From NCBI RefSeq assembly GCF_017565645.3, contig NZ_CP086136.1:10213501-10277500 (forward strand): 64,000 nt of DNA, given 5' to 3'. The notes below the pieces were generated by a model, which had not been told where the DNA came from, did not search any database, and was given only the letters and a program-made list of their open reading frames with translations. The position numbers were made by a program, and so were the translations under genes. This document shows positions 18,156 to 25,093 of this stretch, one piece after another. The stretch comes from Bradyrhizobium barranii subsp. barranii (GTDB taxonomy: Bacteria > Pseudomonadota > Alphaproteobacteria > Rhizobiales > Xanthobacteraceae). Position 1 is the first letter of the stretch, and every line of letters begins with the position of its first letter.

Positions 18156-18908
18156 ATGCTGACCCATCCCACGCTCGACCTGCTGCAAAATCTCGGTCTC
18201 CACGGCATGGCCAAAGGCTTCAAGGAGCTTGATGCCCAGCCCGAAGCACGCAGCCTCGAACATGCCGAATGGCTGGCCCTGCTCCTGGAACAGGAGAAAA
18301 CGCAGCGACAGCAAAAGCGGTTTGAGAGCAGAGCTCGCGCCGCCAAGCTACGTCATGCCGCTTGCGTCGAGGATGTCGACTACCGTGCCATCCGCGGGCT
18401 CGACCGCACGCTCTTTCTAAAACTCGCCGCCGGCGACTGGATCCGAGCGAGGCATAATCTCCTTGTCACTGGGCCATGCGGCGTCGGCAAGAGTTGGCTT
18501 GCTTGCGCCCTCGGCCACAAGGCTTGCCGGGACGACTTCGCCGTTGCCTACCATCGCGTCCCGCGTCTGTTCGCCGCTCTCGCACTGGGACGCGCCGACG
18601 GACGCTATACCAGGATGCTGCGGGCGATCGCACGACTTGATCTGCTGATCCTGGACGACTGGGGACCAGAACCTCTCGACGCCGACCAACGCCGTGATTT
18701 GCTCGAAATCGTCGAGGATCGATACGAAGCCCGTTCGATTATCGTCACCAGCCAGCTGCCCGTCGATCGCTGGTACGAAATCATCGGAAACCCCACCATC
18801 GCCGACGCGATCCTCGATCGCCTCGTCCACAATGCCTACCGCATCGAACTCAAAGGAGAGAGCCTCAGGAAGCAGAAGCAACCCGCTCAAGATCAACCGG
18901 TCTCTTGA
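18156..18908 (+). CDS. istB: IS21 helper ATPase IstB (element C)
   Basis: 250 aa. Walker A GPCGVGKSWLACAL, Walker [13 protein letters not shown], sensor VTSQLPV. An AAAGGAAAA ribosome site precedes the ATG. This is the intact form of the gene that, as another copy at 32424-32874, was hit by RIT copy 2. It therefore has the LILD target codon uninterrupted and shows the empty site. Confidence 0.93.
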   Translation: MLTHPTLDLLQNLGLHGMAKGFKELDAQPEARSLEHAEWLALLLEQEKTQRQQKRFESRARAAKLRHAACVEDVDYRAIRGLDRTLFLKLAAGDWIRARHNLLVTGPCGVGKSWLACALGHKACRDDFAVAYHRVPRLFAALALGRADGRYTRMLRAIARLDLLILDDWGPEPLDADQRRDLLEIVEDRYEARSIIVTSQLPVDRWYEIIGNPTIADAILDRLVHNAYRIELKGESLRKQKQPAQDQPVS

Positions 18909-19277
18909 CCTTCCCAGCCCTCGACGACATCATGAAATTGACCCATGCGAACGACGCAACGGGTGGCCGGCTTCAGATCGGAATGCCCGGCCGGCTTCGA
19001 ATTGGAATGCATGGCCGGCTTCGTCGGAATCCGCACAAGGACGAAATGACCGATTCCGCTTGAGGCGAGATATTCTATCTTGCTCAAGCTCCTTCCGGTA
19101 CCGAGGAAGGCGATGGTTGTCCCGGAGAGAAGCCGGGTGCAAAGCTGTCCCCGTTGCCGATCAGCGAGCGTACTCTTCACAGTCTTACTCCCTGGATGGG
19201 GCAAGGATTGAATCACGGCTGGTCGTCGTTGAGAACCGACTGTGAACGCGACATTTTGACTCACGAGCAGCGAGCGG

Positions 19278-19799
19278 CTATGTCGCCTGTCGATCACCAT
19301 TGATTGAGTAAAAAAACATCAACGCCAAAGCCGCCGCATCGAAAAGTCCCATGCGCGCGTCCTCGCTCATCCATGGCTTCCGCGGCGGCGGAACGTACCG
19401 CTCGAACGCCGGAATCTTTTTTGCGATCACTTCCGCGAGGCTCTGCTTGTTCACGCAACCAAGGTAATCGAAAGCAGCTCGTACCTGATCACGCGAATAT
19501 GCGTACACGGGAATGCCACGACTCTTCGCCAGCTCGGCGATTGCCGCGTTGAGGTAGGTGATCCGCGGCGCACGCCGTGTACCCTCCGGCGACGTGTCTT
19601 GAAGGACCAGAATGTCCGGCAGATAGCGATCGAACTTCTTGCTGATATGCGTGACGCATCGCCCATGCTTTCGAGGGCCGCGGATTTCACGCATACCCCA
19701 ATCGAACGGAGACAAATGGCCTTCAAACAGAACGAACCCAAAGCCGCGCGTGTTCAAATAGATGGCGAGCACGAGTGCGTACCGGCGAAGTCCATTCAT
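19278..19799 (-). CDS. RuvC/RNase-H-fold-like protein
   Basis: 173 aa. The order LVLAIYLNTRGFGFVLFEG, then LPDILVLQD, then WMSEDARMGLFDAAALALMFF matches the strand-1, middle-strand and C-terminal helix blocks of RuvC-like nucleases or pseudo-nucleases. The first block normally carries Asp (LAID); here it reads LAIY, so the first catalytic acid seems lost. Its start overlaps the stop of the XRE gene (ATGA), and its end overlaps the possible E1 start at 19300. The second member of the E1-like operon. Fold call moderate, activity doubtful. Confidence 0.6.
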   Translation of the reverse strand: MNGLRRYALVLAIYLNTRGFGFVLFEGHLSPFDWGMREIRGPRKHGRCVTHISKKFDRYLPDILVLQDTSPEGTRRAPRITYLNAAIAELAKSRGIPVYAYSRDQVRAAFDYLGCVNKQSLAEVIAKKIPAFERYVPPPRKPWMSEDARMGLFDAAALALMFFYSINGDRQAT

Positions 19800-20149
19800 A
19801 CACTTGAATCGAGGGGCTTTGTTTCCGATCGCTGAAACAGTTGTTCAAGAAAGTCCAACTTGATGCGTGTCGTCTTGGACGAATCGCCCTGAAGCTCTTC
19901 ATAGAGTTCATTAGCACGTCGAAGCACGGCCTCGTGTAGCTCTGACATGAGGCCCGGAAATAACTGCAAGGGGGACATATTGAAAACCAGCGCGCATATG
20001 AATACCGCATCAATGTTCGGCTTTCGCTTCAACCCTTCAATTCGCGTGACGGCGGTTCTCTTTATACCGATCAAAAAGGCCAGCTCCTCCTGAGTGAATC
20101 CCCAGCGGCGGCGAAGCGGACGAAGGTATGATCTGCGAGGGTGATGCAT
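19796..20149 (-). CDS. XRE-family helix-turn-helix regulator
   Basis: 117 aa. Cro/C1-type HTH at about residues 10-60: RRRWGFTQEELAFLIGIKRT then AVTRIEGLKRKPNIDAVFICALVF. The C-terminal half is helical with FPGLMSELHEAVLRRANELYE. First gene of the minus-strand operon RuvC-like/E1-like/174-aa/TM protein, with a four-base overlap to the next. No Shine-Dalgarno stands in front of the ATG. A likely autoregulator of the operon. Confidence 0.85.
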   Translation of the reverse strand: MHHPRRSYLRPLRRRWGFTQEELAFLIGIKRTAVTRIEGLKRKPNIDAVFICALVFNMSPLQLFPGLMSELHEAVLRRANELYEELQGDSSKTTRIKLDFLEQLFQRSETKPLDSSV

Positions 20150-20427
20150 ATATAGTGATACGGCCAGCCATTAAGATGACAGGCATGCACACTATAATCG
20201 CCTATGGTACGATCCCGTTCGAGACACGAAAAAGTGCCCGCGTGGAACGAATGAGACGCAGAATACGCGGCGCGCCCTTTCCTCTCGTGACTTTGGGAAG
20301 CATGCACAATGTCGCATGAAGAGAAGGTGGACGTGGGGACATGGGGGCGTGGCGGGCCCTGCGCACCCTAGAATTGTACGTACTCGCACTTGAGCATTCC
20401 CTCGCCCTGTCTCGTTGTGGAGGCGTG
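20150..20427 (-). promoter_or_regulatory. Probable promoter/operator region of the E1-like operon
   Basis: Upstream of the XRE gene there is an inverted pair TATAGTG (20151-20157) and CACTATA (20190-20196). On the minus strand the distal arm reads TATAGT and could serve as a -10 box about 42 bases before the ATG; the proximal arm touches the start codon. An XRE repressor binding these arms would block its own promoter. Inference only. Nothing else is seen up to 20427 except a partly inverted GTGGGGAC / GTCCCCAC pair. Confidence 0.4.
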
Positions 20428-21780
20428 CTACAAAGTCCCCTTAGTCCCCACGCCCCCCTCTGCTGCCGAGACATCGGTGATGATATTAACGCCGTATCGG
20501 CCGCACAGCACCTCTACTTTTTGCCTCTCATTCATGGGAATTACATACACGCCGTGGCTCTTGTAGGTTTGCAGGTTGAGTTTCTTTCTCAAAACGCTGC
20601 CAATCCACCGATTCGTGATCGGGCGCTCGTACTCGGCGCCGTATCGCTCGATGAGCCCCATGGTCACATCGGCAACGGGAACAATCGGGCGGTCTGTCGT
20701 GATCATCAACTCCGCAAGAACTTCCAACACTTGGGCTTCCATGAGGAGGCCACGTTCCGCAACGATCGACGCCTGAGCGTTATGAGCAGCGTTCCGAAGT
20801 GCGGCGCGCAGCTCCGGGTTGCCAATGACGCTGAGCAAGGGCAACATGATCTGGTTGAGGCGTGGTTCGAGTTTTGGATCAGCCAAAGTCGCATCGAGCT
20901 TGACCTCGTGCCTTCTGTGAAAGCGATACAATAACAGCTTGTTGCGCAGCTCGCGCGCTTCTTCCTTGAATGTTTCCGGAAGGTTGATCGGAACATCATC
21001 CCGAAGCGGACGCGCGCCCGTTTCCTCTGTGATAAACCGGCTCTCTAGTCCTCGGTCTTCATAGAGGCCGCGTGTGGCCACGATCTTGGGACCAAAAACA
21101 TGAAATGCCTGCGGATTAAACTCCCGTTGTTGATTCATCATGGTGCGCAGCACCGGCATGCCACGCACGTTGCCGTTGTTAAGGATTTTTACAATTTCTG
21201 ATCGCTCGTCGCTGAAGCGAAAATCAGCCTCATCAAAGATGAGGGTTCCGCGAAAAGCATCGAGTGTATGGAATATTGGTGAGACGGTTGAGGCGCCGCT
21301 CGCGAAGAACGGCTTGTAGCAAAGTGAACCAATCGTGAGGAGCATACGCGTCTTGCCCGTGCCGAAGTCTCCGCGAAGCCGTAGATACGGCAGATCGTTG
21401 AATGCGTCGTACAGCCAGGTCAGCAAGACGTAATAACAAGCGACCTGCTCGAAGGACGGACTGAGATCCGCGTATCGATGTATAAAATCCGCGATTTCCG
21501 AGACGAGCTGTTGCTCGCTGCCGTACATGCGAGGTTCTGACGGCAGAAGCACAACCTCGTTCTTAATGAGATTGTTGTTCGGAGAGAATGGGACGAGCCG
21601 GTACCGCTCCGACACGTCTACGTGACCTTGCAACGTCCAACGTCCAGCATTGAAGAGGACAAGAGACGTAATGCGAATTTCCGGCCGGTATATGAGTTCA
21701 ATAATCGTCCCGTCTTCGAGCACCTCCGAAACCGTGGGGATGATTTTCCTTTTCTGTTCGTCCCGCTCTGGTCCCGGCAT
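20428..21780 (-). CDS. AAA-type ATPase downstream of a large serine recombinase
   Basis: 450 aa from MPGPERDEQKRK, 29 bases after the recombinase stop (a longer frame overlaps it). Walker A LRGDFGTGKTRML at about residue 155, Walker B GTLIFDEADFRFS at about 195, and a sensor-like KIVATRG further on. The region resembles the ATPase core of plasmid/phage DUF927- or DUF3631-type helicase-like proteins that resolve which foreign DNA is loaded. The C-terminal 120 residues look like a winged-helix module. Same strand and close spacing suggest co-transcription with the recombinase. The precise role is unknown. Confidence 0.7.
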   Translation of the reverse strand: MPGPERDEQKRKIIPTVSEVLEDGTIIELIYRPEIRITSLVLFNAGRWTLQGHVDVSERYRLVPFSPNNNLIKNEVVLLPSEPRMYGSEQQLVSEIADFIHRYADLSPSFEQVACYYVLLTWLYDAFNDLPYLRLRGDFGTGKTRMLLTIGSLCYKPFFASGASTVSPIFHTLDAFRGTLIFDEADFRFSDERSEIVKILNNGNVRGMPVLRTMMNQQREFNPQAFHVFGPKIVATRGLYEDRGLESRFITEETGARPLRDDVPINLPETFKEEARELRNKLLLYRFHRRHEVKLDATLADPKLEPRLNQIMLPLLSVIGNPELRAALRNAAHNAQASIVAERGLLMEAQVLEVLAELMITTDRPIVPVADVTMGLIERYGAEYERPITNRWIGSVLRKKLNLQTYKSHGVYVIPMNERQKVEVLCGRYGVNIITDVSAAEGGVGTKGTL

Positions 21781-21809
21781 AGGGTGAGCGTACTGACGCA
21801 GCGAGCAAT

Positions 21810-23594
21810 TCAAAGTGACGGCATTGTGCCATCGAGGCACGATCGATGCTCTGCGGGTGGTACGGATCGAAGTATCCTCCCGTTCCGATCACGGCTCTCG
21901 ATATTTCGTTCATAGCGAGGAGCTGGAAGCGCGATGCACAATTCAAAGGGAATGTGGCCCGTTTTCGGATGTCGAGTTGCGCTCACTCCATGCCTATGGC
22001 TAGTTTTGAACTCGACATGATCTTTTACTGGAATATAGCCATGGACTTGTAATTCTTGGGGTGTTCCCACGATTTTCTCTACCGTATTCAGTAGTATCGC
22101 CCGTCTCGCCTGAAAACTCAAGTTGTGGAGCGCTGTCTGCGCTGCATCAGAGAATTGTTTGATCTCGTCGGCGCTCGGCATTTCGGTGACATAAATAGCG
22201 TTCGTCTGTTGTTGCGCACTCGCGATGGTGTTTTTCAACGACGTAAGTTTCTCCCGTAGCGGGGTCGTGTATTCTCTCAGCTGCTCGACGGTGAACAGGC
22301 CAGCGCCATACGCTTTGTTGTAGCGATCCTCCTGTACCTTCAATGCGGCTAATTCTTTTTCCGCAGCGGCAACATCGCCGCCAGATGACTGCACCTTCGC
22401 CCGGCGCGTCCCCAACCAGCGCCTGATCTGTTCAGAGAGCAATTCTTCCGAGCCCATCAAATCGGCAATCTTGTCCCAAACGAGCCTATCGGCGATGCGC
22501 GCATTTATTCCCCGTTCCTTGCACGTTGCTGGCAGAGGAAAGCTGAGCACTCTATCGGTACAACGATAGTAGAGGTGCTTGCCTCGCAGCACACCTTCAC
22601 CGGATCTACTTCTCCCGCAGACGCATCCAATCTTGCCCGCAAGGAGATACTGATTCTTTCTGTTCCGTTGAGACAGCGCGAAGTTGGCGTCGAGTTGTGC
22701 GCGCGCGCGTTCAAAGAGCGTTTTATCTATGATCGCAGGCACCGGAATAATGAACCACTCTTCTCCCGGTCGCATTCGACGACTCGTCTTTTTTACTTTT
22801 CGATACGCGTCTTGTTTGATTGGGTGCTGAGGCGCCACAGCGTATGATGCGCCCCAGTGGGCTTCGCCGATGTAGCCCTTGTGCCTCAACAATGTGCTGA
22901 GCGTGCTCGTGTTCCAAACCCCCCGCTTGCTTTTGCGGGGCTTTATGCCGAGTCCCTGTAGTTTGCGCACGATTTTCCGTAAGGTGCAGCCGTCGTCGGC
23001 GACCCAGGTGAAAATTGACTTCACAATCCGCGCTTCTTCTGGATTAATTTCGTAATATCCATGCCTGCCGTCGAGCTTAGGAATGTAGTTATAGCCATAG
23101 AGAGCCTCACTCACGAGGATATGGCCCTCTTTTACTTTGCGAAGTTTCCCGAGCCGAAAGCGTTCCGCGATTTTTGCGCGCTCATACTCAGCAAACAGAC
23201 CTCGCACACCATGCAAAATTTTCTCTTCGCTATTCTTCGGGGCAGAAACAGTAACAAATATGATTTCAATTTGGGCCTCTCGCAATTCGTCCATCACCAG
23301 TTCTTGGTAGGAATATCGTCGAGCTAGCCGATCAGGGTCATAGACCAAAACGGCTTGCCATGTTTTTCCTCGCGCATCCTGGCGGAGCTGATCCAGCGAC
23401 GGTCTGACAAGAATGTCTCCACTCCAGCCGTCATCAATGTATTCTTTGACGATGCTATAACCGCGCTGACGAGCGAAATCTCGGAGCGCTGTTAACTGGG
23501 TCTCGACGGTCCCTTCCTCCTCTTGTCGCGCAGTCGAGACTCTCGCGTATATTGCAATCAGCTTTGTGCTTGGTACCAATTCTTCGTGGTTCAT
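21810..23594 (-). CDS. Large serine recombinase
   Basis: 594 aa from MNHEELVPSTKLIAIYARVS; the Ser in ARVST is the nucleophile. Resolvase domain about residues 10-160 (YDPDRLARR, AEYERAKIAERFR), recombinase domain about 190-310, zinc ribbon CVCGRSRSG...YYRCTDR...C at about 360-400, then a coiled coil (AAAEKELAALKVQEDRYNKA) and a C-terminal tail. This is the layout of phage/ICE integrases such as phiC31 and TnpX-type enzymes. A longer frame starts 27 codons upstream. Intact. No att site could be placed. Confidence 0.93.
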   Translation of the reverse strand: MNHEELVPSTKLIAIYARVSTARQEEEGTVETQLTALRDFARQRGYSIVKEYIDDGWSGDILVRPSLDQLRQDARGKTWQAVLVYDPDRLARRYSYQELVMDELREAQIEIIFVTVSAPKNSEEKILHGVRGLFAEYERAKIAERFRLGKLRKVKEGHILVSEALYGYNYIPKLDGRHGYYEINPEEARIVKSIFTWVADDGCTLRKIVRKLQGLGIKPRKSKRGVWNTSTLSTLLRHKGYIGEAHWGASYAVAPQHPIKQDAYRKVKKTSRRMRPGEEWFIIPVPAIIDKTLFERARAQLDANFALSQRNRKNQYLLAGKIGCVCGRSRSGEGVLRGKHLYYRCTDRVLSFPLPATCKERGINARIADRLVWDKIADLMGSEELLSEQIRRWLGTRRAKVQSSGGDVAAAEKELAALKVQEDRYNKAYGAGLFTVEQLREYTTPLREKLTSLKNTIASAQQQTNAIYVTEMPSADEIKQFSDAAQTALHNLSFQARRAILLNTVEKIVGTPQELQVHGYIPVKDHVEFKTSHRHGVSATRHPKTGHIPFELCIALPAPRYERNIESRDRNGRILRSVPPAEHRSCLDGTMPSL

Positions 23595-24249
23595 ACTCTC
23601 TATAGAGATAAGTTTACTCCCGACCCCCGGCATGAGTCGACTCGGTTGGTGCAACGTGATGATGAACACATCCAACGAAGGAGCGCAATCTCAGGACCTC
23701 CTCAAATAGAAGATCAAAAGCGCTAGCTAACCGCATTTGGTGTCCAGCTGGTGGCTCGTCATGTAATTGATAGTGAACTTGAGGCATCGTCCTTGTGCTC
23801 ATCCTCGCATCATGTACTTTCCAGCAGCTAAAATGCTAGGCGGCAAAAAATGCCAAACACGCACATTCGCCCGCCAGCCGTTTTGAGTTGGACTGCCGTA
23901 ACTTCTCGCGAAGCGCCTCAGCTCGCGTAATGTGCTCGCAAATCATCCGAGAGGACTTTCTCGCCTTTGACGCCGAATTCCTTCGCGCACCTCCCCCCCT
24001 ATCCGGATCGATGGATAACTGCGAGCAGGGCGTATATGGCTGGCGCATTGAATCACGGCGAGCCCGCGCTGAGAATCGCACGCGAGCGCGGCATTCTGAC
24101 TCAGGTAATAAGACCTTCCCCTGATTTTGGCGAACCACTCTGGGGTTGTCTCACTCGCCTGTCGGCCGATTGAAAGAGCTGCCTCTGCCAATGCAGCGCC
24201 AATTATCGTCTTATTGGTCTTGATGATGTCTCCCACGAGATCAGCCTAC
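23595..24249. other. No supported gene; one segment resembles the start of the E1 gene region
   Basis: A minus-strand frame of 97 codons (24236-23943, MGDIIKTNKTIIGAALAEAA) is possible but unrecognised. Bases about 24040-24108 resemble 19205-19262: both read ATTGAATCACGG, then TTGAGAACCG or CTGAGAATCG, then ACATTTTGACTCA or GCATTCTGACTCA. The encoded peptides also match (SQNAALACDSQRGLAVIQ against SQNVAFTVGSQRRPAVIQ). It could be an old shared element end or gene start. Confidence 0.45.
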
Positions 24250-24870
24250 TGGACACTGTCCAGATTCGAGGGAGAAGCAGCAGGAATCATGCAGCGTTGG
24301 ACTGCCCTCGGAGCAGAGAATCCGAGGCTGGTGATCGTCGACATTCTCGAAGTCGTTCGGCCCGACGTCAGCGGCAAGCGGCAGAAGACGCTGTACTCCA
24401 TCGACTATGACGCTGTGCGCCCGCTTCAGCAATTGGCGGCCCAGCTCAATATTACGATCATAGCGTAAGGCCGGTGCAGAGAATCTGCTGGAAACTATCC
24501 GGCACGTGGGGCGTGGCGGGCGCGGGCGACGCTGTCATGCTGCTCGGCGAGGACGTTTCCGGCAAGTTTCTGTACTGCAAGGGTCGCGAGATCGAGGAAT
24601 ATCGCTTCATCGTAAAGATGAATGACAAGTGCCGCTGGGAGCGGCTCGGCCACAAGCCCGAGCACGGCCGAGCGGCTGCACATCATCGGCGTGCTGGCCA
24701 ACGCAAGGGGGCCGGTCACAACGGAGCAGAATAGCTGAAAAGCTGCACGGCCTGATGGAGCATCGCAATGTGGCCAACCTCCTTCCCGTGATGGCGAAGG
24801 AGCGCGAGATTCAAACAAGGCGTGGCCCAGCGCGGGGCTGTCTGCGGCGGCGCCCACTGGCTTACGAACC
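24250..24870 (+). pseudogene. RepA/AAA_25-type helicase relic
   Basis: Pieces in successive frames: NPRLVIVDILEVVRPD (Walker B) with AVRPLQQLAAQLNITII; after a break near 24466, LSGTWGVAGAGDAVMLL and SGKFLYCKGREIEEYRF; after another near 24660, IAEKLHGLMEHRNVANLLPVM. The order matches plasmid RepA-like hexameric ATPases with a C-terminal winged helix. The N terminus with Walker A is gone and at least two frameshifts are present. The next 220 bases before 25094 hold no gene. Confidence 0.75.
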
Positions 24871-25093
24871 CCGGGTAACCTCGGTCGCAGTCAATTGGCA
24901 CAACTCTATTGAGAATATATTAGCGATCGACGCGACAGTGGCGGGCAAGACGTCCCCAGCAGCTGATGCGCTGGTAATCAAACGATCTCGGTAAAAACAC
25001 GGGCCTGCGTGTTTTTGGTTGTAAAACAATTCAAAACCCTATTAGAGATTGAGCCGCATTCCGGAAACTCGGTTTGATTGCCTGGGGGATATA

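Larger units (their letters stand above)
16410..19035 (+). mobile_element. IS21-family element C, complete
   Basis: 2626 bases with terminal TGCGGATTCCGA inverted repeats and several internal copies of ATTCCGATTTGAAGCCGGCC at each end (16440-16530 and 18955-19025). The 7-base target duplication CAAGGAC lies at 16403-16409 and 19036-19042, inside the ATP-site region of the E1-like gene. Both genes are intact. Confidence 0.95.
12971..19300 (-). pseudogene. E1/ThiF-like adenylyltransferase, split into three by two IS21 elements
   Basis: Three pieces on the minus strand (19300-19036, 16409-16058, 13345-12971) join in frame once the IS elements and one copy of each 7-base target duplication are removed. 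Piece 1 holds the nucleotide-binding region GTTIAFLGTGRSLSKIEYL and GIGHFVLVD. Piece 2 reads GGTVERENIGQSGF, then RINPEV and LIIDGTDSLSAA, then LGC; piece 3 opens VRC, giving CVRC, and later CPVCG. This is the order of MoeB/ThiF/HesA enzymes: ATP site, VD-x-D-like acidic site, DxTD, and two CxxC zinc pairs. They adenylate the C-terminal Gly of a ubiquitin-like protein. Starts: ATG at 19300 overlapping the gene before, or GTG at 19180 with a good AGGGAG; rebuilt length 325 or 285 aa. Confidence 0.85.
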
